A DNA stretch of 64,000 bases from Phaeoceros laevis (lineage: Eukaryota; Anthocerotophyta; Anthocerotopsida; Notothyladales). Position 1 is the first letter of the stretch; the number at the start of each line of letters is the position of its first letter. Below are positions 1 to 12,199 of this stretch, piece by piece. The notes beneath the pieces were generated by a model. It did not search any database and was not told the origin of the DNA. It worked only from the letters and a program-made list of their open reading frames with translations. Position numbers and translations under genes: made by a program. The DNA lies in contig JBNGIQ010009488.1 in NCBI GenBank assembly GCA_049999765.1, positions 409,821 through 473,820 of the forward strand, given 5' to 3'.

Positions 1-1190
1 AACGCCGGTTTTAAACATATGTTAGGAGTTTGGCACTTTTGCTAAACCTGCTTATGGACAGGAGAGTTTGTCTAGTAGATCGCTGTACAAAGGTGTAGAT
101 CGCTGTACAAAGGTTTAGCTCGACAGGTCTGCCTGGTTGTAGTTATCCGAACAGGTGGCATCGCTACTTAGCTGAGAGCCTGGAACCGAGCAGCTTGGTG
201 TTTCCCAACTTTTGCTGGAGGCTGGATGCCAGAGGCTGTTCTATGGGCACCCGTCATGGAAGAAGGATAGTGGCTGTTCTATGGGCGCCCGTCATGGAAG
301 AAGGATAGTGGCATATGGCGTAGCTAGTGTCTTAGAAGGCTTTTAGGAAGAAGGCTTTTAGGAAGAATCTTGATGATGCTGTGTGGTGTTGAACTTGGTT
401 TTAAGGGAGAATATTAGCGGAGTGTGTGTGTGTGGGCCATCAGGCCATGAGTGTTTGATCTGACTGAATTTGCCTAGCTTGTGCCCAGAATTCACTAGCT
501 TGTGCCCAGAATCCACAAGCTTGTGCCCAGAATTCACTAGCTTGTGCCCAGAATCCACAAATCATAATTAAGCAGTCTGAGGTCTCAAGCTGGTCACCTG
601 AGGATGCGGTTTTAAGCAGTCTGAGGTCTCAAGCTGGTCACCTGAGGATGCGGTTCTAACCTGAGGATGCGGTTCTAATCTGCTGCCCACAAGCGTGGTG
701 GGGCTGTCCATTTGGGGAAGCGTTCATGGTAAAACAATGCCCGGCGAAAGGGGTAAAACAATGCCTAGCGAAAGGGGTAAAACAATGCCTGGCGAAAGGC
801 AAGGGGCTCTAGGCAAAACCTGTGAATAAATTTTGAAGAGGGAGAGATCATAATCTGTCACCAGCGCCTAGACGTTGCAGACGTGAGCGCCTAGACGTTG
901 CAGACGTGAGCGTGAGAGAGAGAAGTCCATCCACCAAGGCTGGGTCACAACCTGAAGGGTGGAGCCTGGACCGTTTGCTCTGCGCTGTAGCGGTGCTTCT
1001 GGGCTAACCTGCCCTTGACATGCCCACACAACACTCATACTACACCATTCATTCGTCAAGAAGGAAAGCACTAGGTCATTCAATGTAGCACCTCGAATCT
1101 TGCAGATTCGAAGCAATAAACCCACCAGCGCATGACGGCAACTACTGTACGTGTACACTGTACAGAAGTGCAAACCAATCTCTACACACT
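1..1190. repeat. Intergenic region with seven short tandem duplications
   Basis: No convincing gene is seen. The region carries seven independent head-to-tail duplications of different units: 76-115 (2 x 20 bp), 234-309 (2 x 38 bp), 336-365 (2 x 15 bp), 476-559 (4 x 21 bp), 571-658 (2 x 44 bp, with a 19-bp partial third copy at 660-678), 729-800 (3 x 24 bp) and 864-909 (2 x 23 bp). Copies within each set are nearly identical, so they are young. The 21-bp set gives a repeated 7-residue reading frame on the minus strand, which is a by-product of the repeat and not evidence of a protein. From 910 to 1190 nothing further is recognised. Confidence 0.85.
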
Positions 1191-2618
1191 CTACACAGCC
1201 CTATTTGAGTTCCACGTTGAGTACAGCCACGGGAGCTGAGTTACATGCACAGCTAGGTAAAGAGTCCAGACAACAATAAGCAGCCTCAAGGTGGCTGCAA
1301 GGACCGAACTGCCCGACATCGCTGTCACCACTTCTAGTCCTCGTATGAGCTGCCTGAACCTGTATCCCGTGTATAAAATTGGAACTAGTGGGAACACAGG
1401 CAGCCGATCACTGTAGACAAGCCTTTCATAAGCCACCTGAACAAAGATGAGGCTGAGATACGGCACAAAAACCGCAAACGCGACAAAAAATTTCCCCACG
1501 AACAGGGAGAACACAAGGGCGGAAGATGCAATTCCAACTCCTGCATAGCTCAGGTACTTCTGAACGTGAGAAAAGCCCTGAGGATACCCTGTGTAATCCC
1601 ATGGTCCTATCCAAGGAGCAGGTCCTCCTGGCACTGCTTGATGGTGGCCCGTTCTGTTGGTCAGCACAAGGAAGATGTCGGCTGACAACACGAACAAGAG
1701 GTCAATTACCAGAGTTGCAGCCAAGCCAACAAGATAGGAGCTCACGAGAAGGCTCGTGAGCGGAACCAGAAGCACCGGCAAGGTAAGTGCTGCCGTCGAC
1801 AGCAACGGTGCTGCCAACCACGCATAGCCGGCTCGCCTTTGAATGTAATTCGTGAGTTTGTTCCTCACCAAGCTCTGCCTCTTAGGTTTCGATCTGCTTC
1901 TTCTCCCCTTGTCGGTGGAGTCCTCTTCGGGGAGCTCCAGAGGTTGCCTATTTCTTCCGTTGTACGAGGTTATAGTCCCTTGTTCAGCAGAATCTCCAAC
2001 TTGCTCAACCTTGTCTGTCGACGTACGGGATGCTCCTCTAAACAACTCACCGTTACCCCCCCTTTCCCTCTCCTTGATTGAACTGGATGGTTCGCGGAAG
2101 GCATCAGTATTCTGAGATGCTGCAACCGCTAGGGTGCCGCTCTTCTGGCACCAAACATTTCCTATGTAGCTGCGGAGTTCCTGCTCTCTTCCGAAGCATG
2201 CCGTCCTTGCAAATCCCATCGTACCGGCGAGGTTTTTCCTCCCTGCCTGTAACGAATCAAACCGGGCCAAGACATCCGCTTGCTGTTCATGCTTACTGCC
2301 GGAACACCACTTGGCGCTGACCACTTGAGATTTGGAGGACGAGCGGACGGACACACCACCATAAAGAACAATGCCCGAGCTACTGGCAGCTGATCCCGTG
2401 TTCACCTTCACTGATTCCATCAGTCGAGCTGCTTCAGCACCAACACCACAAGCCTCTAAAGCGCACCGCCTAACAACGCGATGAAGAGCACATGCACCAA
2501 GGACCGACAATTGGGCAGCATACTCACACTCATCCGTTGAACTGCGTGCAGAACAATTGTAAGATACGTCCACTCGTCCAGCGTGCCATCCCCTCTGGAT
2601 GCATGCAAGCCGCGCCAT
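1191..2618 (-). CDS. Multi-pass membrane protein of unknown function
   Basis: A single uninterrupted frame of 475 codons. The start used is the first ATG, at 2618; the open frame begins slightly upstream without an ATG, so an upstream exon is possible. The N-terminal half is polar and rich in Ser, Lys and Arg and looks disordered. The C-terminal half has about six hydrophobic segments, beginning after a basic stretch (IQRRAGYAWLAAPLLS), separated by a polar loop with a Pro/Gly/Trp-rich patch (PGGPAPWIGPWDYTGYPQ). The frame ends in a short polar tail. The basic N-terminus could be an organelle-targeting sequence, but no clear cleavage motif is visible. I do not recognise the family. The length of the open frame and the clear membrane pattern make a real gene likely. 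Confidence 0.6.
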   Translation of the reverse strand: MARLACIQRGWHAGRVDVSYNCSARSSTDECEYAAQLSVLGACALHRVVRRCALEACGVGAEAARLMESVKVNTGSAASSSGIVLYGGVSVRSSSKSQVVSAKWCSGSKHEQQADVLARFDSLQAGRKNLAGTMGFARTACFGREQELRSYIGNVWCQKSGTLAVAASQNTDAFREPSSSIKERERGGNGELFRGASRTSTDKVEQVGDSAEQGTITSYNGRNRQPLELPEEDSTDKGRRSRSKPKRQSLVRNKLTNYIQRRAGYAWLAAPLLSTAALTLPVLLVPLTSLLVSSYLVGLAATLVIDLLFVLSADIFLVLTNRTGHHQAVPGGPAPWIGPWDYTGYPQGFSHVQKYLSYAGVGIASSALVFSLFVGKFFVAFAVFVPYLSLIFVQVAYERLVYSDRLPVFPLVPILYTGYRFRQLIRGLEVVTAMSGSSVLAATLRLLIVVWTLYLAVHVTQLPWLYSTWNSNRAV

Positions 2619-3093
2619 TTGGCAGCTTCTGGCACGACGGTCCAAACACTAATAACTAGAACTTCTCTAATCCAAATTAGCCTTACGTTATGACTTAACG
2701 ATACCTGGATGAATCCAAACGTAACAGCACTGGAATCAAATTCGTGCGACTCTTGGCCAAGAGATTGGAGTTTTGGACTCTCATCAACGGTCGACTTCGA
2801 GGTGCCTCGCTAATAAGTGTTCATCCCACTCCTGCTTTTATTAGTCGGGTTGTATTCACGATGTCCCCGAACTTTTCTAACCTCGAAAACAAAAATGTGA
2901 ATCCACATGGGCTATAATGGGACCCTGGAGACGAGAATTTGTTCTCCCCAATCTTTCCCACCAACACCAGAGTCGCTGCTCTTCAATTCACAAGCAATTG
3001 TGGTGTCACCTCGAAGATTTTTATGATGCAGGCGTTGCTTGTCTAAGTAGACATGAATAAAGACATCAATACAGGTCCCAATGCTGACACATT
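2619..3093. other. Intergenic spacer, nothing recognised
   Basis: About 475 bp upstream of the membrane-protein gene and downstream of the DUF1640 gene, both on the minus strand. It should hold the promoter of the former and the 3' UTR of the latter. No RNA gene, repeat or clear TATA element was identified. Confidence 0.5.
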
Positions 3094-5213
3094 TCACATG
3101 ATAATGCGCAGAAGACCAAGACCAACTGCTGTGACCGAAACTATACTACCTGCAATAGATAGAAAAACTGTGTTAGCTAAGGCCACATGCAAGAAAGGCG
3201 GAAGTGTTGCTTGACTAGTTCCAGCAGGTAAGAACTACTCAACACATCTCACACATACACAACAATTGCTGTATACGAGGGTGCTTACCGAAAAACTGTG
3301 TTAGCTAAGGCCACATGCAAGAAAGGTGGAAGTATTGCTTGACTAGCTCCAGCAGGTAAGAACCACTCAACACATCTCATAGGGTGCCATAGACAGATCC
3401 CACACCAAGAATTGCTGTATAGGGAGCTTACCAATGCAGTACTTTATTACGTCATACTTAGCAGCCTCCAGCTGAGTTTTCAAAGTGTGAATTTCCTGAA
3501 GAATCAACCGTGAGTTAATACCCCGAGCTGCAATGTGCACCAAATAAGCCCTTAGTCGACATCAACCACTGCCCAATGCGTCTGAAACCTCACCCTATCT
3601 AACTTGTTGGTCAAGTTGGACGTCTCAGCACTCTGATTGGCTAGCTCCTCCCGTAGACGTCTGCACAGCCATCACACCCTTATAAGGACCATTCCACCGA
3701 CTGAATATAGAATCAAGAAATCATCATTGAACAAGTCTCAGAAAAAAGCAACTCACCCTTACCCTGTCTTCTATACTGGAGGGACTACAATATAAAAACC
3801 AACCACACGCTAAAAAACTCGGCCAACTAGATATAGGCACAGGCCCCCTCATTGAACAAGCACCGGTACCACCAACAAAGGAACAAACCCTTACCCTCTC
3901 TCGAGATTCAAATCCAAGCGCTGGCCAGCAGTTACTTTATCAATTTCATATCTGCCATGACAACCCGGAATGTCATTTCTACATTAAATCACATCCATAG
4001 TATCTGGAGTAAATAAAAACAGAAAAGAAACATTTATCTCTGTATCATGTTTAATCACAATGAAGATGTTGCAGTAGCCAAAGGTGGCTCAAGAAAACAA
4101 CCCCTCTCTTACGCACTCACAAACTAAATCAGTACTCTAGAGCAATTGACTGGAAATAAGGTGGCAGGACGACCACACCACCTGAGTTCGCTTCTCATCT
4201 TATCAATGTCTGTTCGTAGCCTCTCTGTTTCTCTCTGCAGAGTGGCAAAATGGTGCTCCTGCAAAAGAGATGACAAAAGTTCCTGAAATAAGTTACACCC
4301 TAGCTGCACAATTCTAAGAACTGGAGCCAGCAGAACCAGTCACCGACCCACACGGTGGCGATTTCTTTGGAAGTTCGAAGCAGGAGTACCTGAGAGCTTT
4401 GCATTTCTGCCTTGAACTTGGAAAGTGCAGCTTCTTGCATCATTTCACTCTGACAGTCCAGATACATGTCAGTCGATCCTCAAGAAGAACAACCAAGCAT
4501 TTCCTCTCACTTTAAAGGTCACAAGGGGTTGCCAGATTTCATACGTCCATACAAGGTGCATCACTCATTAAGAAAATGGCCAGCCCTAAAATATTGGTGG
4601 CTCAGGTACTTACTCTCTGCATCTCAGGCTTAGAAGTGAAAGACTGAGCAACGTTCTCTAAGCTGTCATTGAGTACTTCTGTTATAACTGCGGTTATTGC
4701 TTCCGCCTGCTTTGCTGTCAGACCCTGTGCCTCCAGCCTTCGAACCTGTCATCGTGTAGTCAATACCACAAACGCGGGCTCATGTTCATGCAGCAAAAAA
4801 TACAAAAATCTGCTCAACGTAGGTGAAGAAACTAGAAGTTTGGATGAGACTACACATCCTTCAGAAACATGCAACGGTCTAGCTCAAGCAGCCGTTGAGG
4901 ACCATGTGAGAGCTCATACCAAGGCCAGAGTGTCCACAAGGAACGCCCTCCTGCCATTCGACTGCACAAGCTCAGTGATATTCCTCATGAAGACGCCACG
5001 CGCAAATCCACAATTCCATGCCGTTGAGGCATGCAATCTGACGGAAACGCCAACTAATGGTTGTCGCAGTTCATGAGGCTGTGATAACAAAGTCGCAGGG
5101 CACCTGAGTCTCCATTCACCGTTGCTAAAACTAGAGTGCAAAGCAATAGTGCGTGGAGGGGTGGGCCAATGTAGCCCTTGCTGCTGAACTGCGCGCCTGA
5201 TGGTTGCTGCCAT
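3094..5213 (-). CDS. DUF1640 / CCDC90-MCUR1-like mitochondrial coiled-coil protein
   Basis: Multi-exon gene rebuilt from conserved segments. Exon 1 (5213 down to about 4917) starts MAATIRRAVQQQG, an Arg-rich, acid-poor presequence typical of mitochondrial import, and ends RRAFLVDTLALV. The next exon reads VRRLEAQGLTAKQAEAIT followed by TEVLNDSLENVAQSF, the hallmark of DUF1640. Later short exons give SEMMQEAALSKFKAEMQ (about 4.4 kb), EHHFATLQRETERLRTDI (4.2 kb), YEIDKVTAGQRLDLNLERG (3.9 kb), RLREELANQSAETSNL (3.6 kb) and TLKTQLEAAKYDVIKY (3.45 kb). The last exon encodes a hydrophobic tail anchor (SIVSVTAVGLGLLRIIM) before TGA at 3094-3096. The family includes yeast Fmp32 and animal MCUR1/CCDC90B, inner-membrane proteins with a coiled coil and a C-terminal transmembrane helix. 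Its role in plants is not firmly known. It diverges from the SWP73 gene across about 600 bp. Confidence 0.85.
3162..3432. repeat. Intronic tandem duplication, about 128-bp period
   Basis: Within the last intron of the DUF1640 gene, a segment beginning GAAAAACTGTGTTAGCTAAG at 3162 recurs at 3290, about 95% identical over some 90 bp. The second copy continues, with an insertion of roughly 20 bp, into the real 5' splice site. The earlier copy therefore carries a duplicate of that splice-donor sequence (minus-strand GGTAAGC, plus-strand 3283-3289) inside the intron. Confidence 0.8.
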
Positions 5214-5814
5214 GCTTTAAGCGGCCTGGCCTGTCCCGGTCCACAAATTGAGTCGAAGATGCGGAGGAGTCGTCAGCTACGAACATGTCAGGCCCCGTTG
5301 TCATCGAGGAAGCCTAAATTCGGTGGCAGCATCATTTGGATCCAGCTTGGTTTGTCGAAGTTGTGAGTGGTAGACAGTTAGAGAAGAAACAAGGAGGCGG
5401 GGCATCAGCTGCTACCCCGGCGGTGAATGGAGAGCGCAGGAGCCAGCCATCGACCTGTAAGTTTGCTCGGAAGTCTGAGGTCGTGTAAAAGGCAGGTCCC
5501 CTCCACTTTCGTAGGGATGCATGTTTGTATTTAGCTGAGGTGACCGGTGGTTCACGTCTGGTCATATTCCACGCGTGAAGCAGGCTGGAAGCTGGAATTG
5601 TAAGACCGCGTTCTGAATCCACTCGTGTTTGATTGGCATCGGCCGCTGATTTGGGGCTTGCACCATGCATGCACGTGACGAATAGGACAGCAGAGCGCAA
5701 CGATTTTCGCCGGCCTCCACGTTATGATTGACCTAGGGTTGTAGAGACTCCGCAGTCGGGGCGAGAAACAGGTCCAATGGGTGCTGAGATTCTGGCCAAG
5801 GATGTGAGCAAGTG
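5214..5814. promoter_or_regulatory. Divergent promoter region between DUF1640 gene and SWP73
   Basis: About 600 bp separates two head-to-head start codons. It must hold both 5' UTRs and both promoters. No strong TATA box was seen on either side. Confidence 0.5.
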
Positions 5815-7629
5815 ATGGCATCAATGCAGGGGACAGCGCCTGGAGGTGGGGGGCAGGTCCCAGTTTACGGGCAGGGGCCGTCGCCATCGCCTGCCTACAA
5901 TCCTTCTTCCCGCGTAGCAACTCCTCCGACCGGCCAAGGCATAGCCGCGCCTAGCAAGAAGCGGGGCCGGCCCACACCTGCAGCTGCTGCGGCCTCTGCC
6001 GGGGCTGTTGCTAACAACAGCTACAAGGTTCAGGAACTAGCCCCAGCGGCCCGCAGGAAGAAGCGTAAGGTGCAGGAGAAGCAGCTGCCGGAGCGCATTG
6101 CTGCTCTGTTGCCCGAGTCTGGAATCTACACTCAGCTGCTGGAGTTCGAGGCTCGAGTGGACGCTGCTCTTACTCGCAAGAAGCTGGACATTCAGGAGGC
6201 TGTGAGGTAGAAGCTTTTCCTCATTTCTACCAGGTTACGTTTTTTTCTCTCCGCCAGTGCTTGTAACTGATTCGTTGATGGTTTGTGTTCGTTTGTACGT
6301 GGAGTCTACATAGAAATCCTCCGCGAATTCAGCGCACTCTCCGGATGTACATCTTCAATACTTACCACTACCAACCACATGATGCAGCTCAGAATCTGCC
6401 AGGAGGCAGGCCGCAGGATGGGCCATCCTGGAACTTGAGGATCATGGGACGTCTGCTGGATGAAGCTGGTGGGGACTCACAGTCATCTGGAGCTAATTCT
6501 TCCCTACTGAATCAGCAGCGGGAGAATGCCCTTCCAAAATTCTCTTCCTTTTTCAAGAAGATCAGTGTCAACTTGGACCCCGCCTTATATCCGGATAACC
6601 ACACTATTATTTGGGATGGTGCTAGGACGAGTAACCAGGTGGAGGGCTTCGAGATCAAGCGTAAGGGGGACAAGGAGTTCAATGTGAAAATCAAGCTAGA
6701 GATGAGCTATAGCCCGGAGAGGTTCAAGCTCTCTCAGAGTCTTGCGGAGCTAGTGGGAGTAGAAGTGGACACGCGACCAAGGATTATTGCAGCCATTTGG
6801 CAGTACATCAAAGGGAAAAAACTTCAGAATCCAGCTGATCCAACTGTAATCAACTGTGACCCTCCTTTGCGTAAGATTCTTGGGGAGGACAGCATTAAGT
6901 TCGCATATGTTGCCCAAAAGCTGCACCCGCATTTGTCACCACCTCAACCTATACAACTTGAGCACCGCATCAAGGTTACTGGCAGGAACCCTGCAGGTAT
7001 ACACTCTGTGTCTGAGGTCCTTTTGGGGTTGTCATTTATGAGATTAAAGTAGTGCAGCTTCCTGCATGTTGCTGGTAACTGTGCGATAGAAGAGGAGCCG
7101 GGTACAGCTTATACGAAGAACTTACACGGCTAGGGTTGTTCGCAGGGCAATCATGCTATGATGTGTCAGTAGATGTGCCAGCTCCTTTGCAGAAGGAGAT
7201 GAATAACTTCCTGGCAAATATTGAGAAGCACAAGGATATCGATAACTACGATGATATCATCTGCTCGTCGATCAAGAAGATAAATGAGCATAGGAAGAGG
7301 AGAGCTTTTTTTCTGGGTTTTAGCCATTCACCTGTGGACTTCATCAATGGCCTCATTGCCTCGCAAAGTAGGGATCTTAAAATGGTTAGTGGTCAGCCCA
7401 ACAGGAACGCTGAAAAGGAACGCCGGTCCGACTTCTACAATCAACCCTGGTAAGACTCTTCCCCGTTGTGCTTGATGCCTGAAGTATGGTAAGGTTTTGC
7501 ATTTCTACTTAGCCAGACGCAGCAAGTTCTGACATGGCATGTGGCTGCCACTGCAGGGTCGAAGATGCTGTTATTCGTTATCTTAACCGTAGACCACAGA
7601 AGGGTAACGAAGGGGCAGGAAATTCTTGA
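5815..7629 (+). CDS. SWP73: SWI/SNF chromatin-remodelling subunit SWP73/BAF60
   Basis: Four exons can be placed with good splice sites: 5815-6210, 6314-6996, 7146-7449 and 7557-7629. The start is the ATG at 5815 ([12 protein letters not shown]). The N-terminus is Gly/Pro/Ala-rich with a basic patch ([17 protein letters not shown]) that could be a nuclear localisation signal. Exon 2 opens [17 protein letters not shown], the family's conserved block after the coiled region, and contains the SWIB domain ([20 protein letters not shown], then [15 protein letters not shown]). Exon 3 carries the C-terminal helical region ([19 protein letters not shown]). The product is a core, non-catalytic subunit of BRM/SYD-type remodelling complexes that links the ATPase to transcription factors. 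The predicted protein, about 480 residues, has the usual size for plant SWP73. Confidence 0.93.
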
Positions 7630-7930
7630 CTTAAAGCCAGTCGAGCAAAACGTGCACTGATGCACGTGTAAATCCTTGTGTACAATTGTTCCATCATTAG
7701 TCTACGAAGACTAGTTTCCGCCAACACGTAGAAAATGAATCTCTTGTGATCAATGCGTTCCATTCTCTTGTGAGCAATGCGTTGAACTTGTTCCTGGCTT
7801 AAAAGCCAAATTCATGTTACAGCAAACAGTTGCTTGTCTGCACCAATGTTCCAATGTTAGACTCTGTTTCTAGGCTCGAGACAGCGGATGTGTGCTGCTG
7901 ACCATGGTACTGCTCCTCCTCGGAACGAGA

Positions 7931-10382
<2,452 letters not shown>

Positions 10383-10632
10383 CACTCGGCACGGTCTAGC
10401 CACTGTCCGACACACGGATGTGAAACAACAAGAGTGATGATGAGATCGCCACAAATAATGGAGCTCACGGCTGAGTGGCGCTGGCAGGCTGGCAGCCTGC
10501 GGGGGGTTTGGGTCTTTGAAAAAAGCGGGGGAGTTGGTTGGGTCATGCTTGGCGTGCTGATGAACAGGAAACGTGAGGAATAAAAGAACGATTTCTCTGC
10601 TGATGAGGAGAAAGTAGTGACAACTATGAGTG

Positions 10633-11364
10633 TCATTTGTTGTTAGAGACGGTAGTTGAGGGAATCATTGGGAATCCGAGGAAATAGTACACCACAAAGC
10701 CCTCCGCGATACCCAGCATACAGCCCGTCACCACATCGAGCAGGTAGTGTCTGCCCAGCAGCACCCGAGACGAAGCTGTGGCCAGAGCCCAAATCGAAGT
10801 GGTCGTGAGAAGGAGAGACACCAATGCTGCCTCCAGCGCCACCTCGAGGAGCGGTGGGGTGTGCATGATTTTGAGCAGAGGGCTGAGCACTGCCGAGGCA
10901 ACTTTTCCCCAGAGTGCCAAGTGCAGCCAGCAGAAGGTGGCGATGAAGAACGTTCTGGTGGCGTGGCCGCTGGGGAATGACCAGTGGTCCACCCGGAGGA
11001 CACGACCCATTCCCTTGTTGTACACCGGACGAGGCCTCCGCACCAGATGCTTCATCACACCAACCACCAGCAGGTCAAGAAGAAAACCTAGGAAGAGGTT
11101 GAGGAGAAATATCTTGGAGTGAAGGGATGGCGCAAGCCACATGGCTGCAGTGACAGGTAGCCAGAATCTGCCATCTCCCGAGTACTCCAAGGCATGGAAG
11201 TAGGCGCGCCTGACTCGCAGCCCCTTCTTGTGCAACGATGCCGACAAGCGCTTATCCAGCTCGATGACGTTCTTCACAAACATGCGAGCGGTCGAGGCAT
11301 CATCTTTCGGAGTGGCGCAGGGGTTGATCGGAGCCAGTGACGAAATAGCCTCGCAATTGATCAT
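10633..11364 (-). CDS. PAP2 / lipid phosphate phosphatase (LPPB or presqualene-type)
   Basis: Single-exon frame of 243 codons from the first ATG at 11364 (MINCEAISSLAP). All three PAP2 signature motifs are present: C1 KHLVRRPRP (about residues 105-113), C2 PSGH (131-134) and C3 SRVLLGRHYLLD (199-210, with Arg200, His206 and Asp210). About five hydrophobic helices surround them, giving an integral membrane phosphatase with its active site at one membrane face. The first luminal/cytosolic segment (ALEYSGDGRFWLP) resembles the PLPP6/LPP-beta subgroup, which acts on isoprenoid or presqualene diphosphates. The exact substrate cannot be read from sequence. The gene lies 250 bp downstream of the aminotransferase start, on the same strand. 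Confidence 0.87.
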   Translation of the reverse strand: MINCEAISSLAPINPCATPKDDASTARMFVKNVIELDKRLSASLHKKGLRVRRAYFHALEYSGDGRFWLPVTAAMWLAPSLHSKIFLLNLFLGFLLDLLVVGVMKHLVRRPRPVYNKGMGRVLRVDHWSFPSGHATRTFFIATFCWLHLALWGKVASAVLSPLLKIMHTPPLLEVALEAALVSLLLTTTSIWALATASSRVLLGRHYLLDVVTGCMLGIAEGFVVYYFLGFPMIPSTTVSNNK

Positions 11365-12199
11365 GGTGCCCTCGATCTTGCACACAGTCACGACAGCATA
11401 GCCGCACCACAGCTGAGCCCTTCAGGATGTCTCCACAAGACAGAACCACCACTTCCGCACTCACTTCCACACAATATCGCGCCTCTGAGATGAAGGAAAG
11501 AAGCACCTGTACGGTTGTAGGAAAGCTCCCTTGCACCACCACCAGCCCAGCCTCACAAGCGAAGGGCGGGGGTCTCGTCGATCCGGGCCTGGGTGAACGG
11601 GATCCGTTGACGGAGAAAGCAGCAAGGGTTGCAACGGTTTGGAGGCCAACCCTTGGAGTCCAGGCGACGCGACCGGCCGGTTTGGCACCTCTCTCCTTGA
11701 AGCTCGAGGCAGCGGGGTTGTAGCGGAGCCTTTGTCTTGCCTTGCCTTGCCAGCGCGCGCGCGTTCTGCTCAGTGGTGTCTGCGAGCTCCTTCCAGTCTG
11801 CTGTTGTGTCTCAGACAAACTTTCACAGCAGGTAAAGTACCTACTGGTAGGCGTTCGGCAGCATTTTGACATGCACTTGCAATTGTGCAAAATTGGCTGA
11901 GATCAGCATCCACCTTCATCCAGAAGCTTCTTGAGAGATTGCAATAGATTGGACGAGCAGGACGAGGAAAGGCGGCCAGCTTGGCTGCCCCGGGTCCCAA
12001 GCGCTCGGGATCTGTTCATCTCTTGAAATCTGGCTGCTGAATCGGCGCCATTCATTCTTCTGCCTGCGTGCATCCGTTGACACAGCAATGGTCCTCGCAG
12101 AGGTGGAGCATTGCCGCTTTCCTTTCCTTTGCAGTCTCGTTGTCCTGCACTTGCCTCAACGGTGCTGCTGGCACGCTTGGCAGCTGCAGTTGCCCAAGC
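11365..12199. other. Intergenic region between lipid phosphatase and RS/Cys-repeat gene
   Basis: Divergent spacer of about 830 bp. Open frames on both strands here are GC-rich, low in complexity and unlike any family I know; I treat them as chance. It should hold both promoters. Confidence 0.4.

Noticed and set aside
358-558. Minus-strand open frame with a repeated 7-residue unit (SGHKLV-type)
   Set aside because: It is the translation of the 4 x 21-bp tandem repeat; no promoter, homologue or further coding signal.
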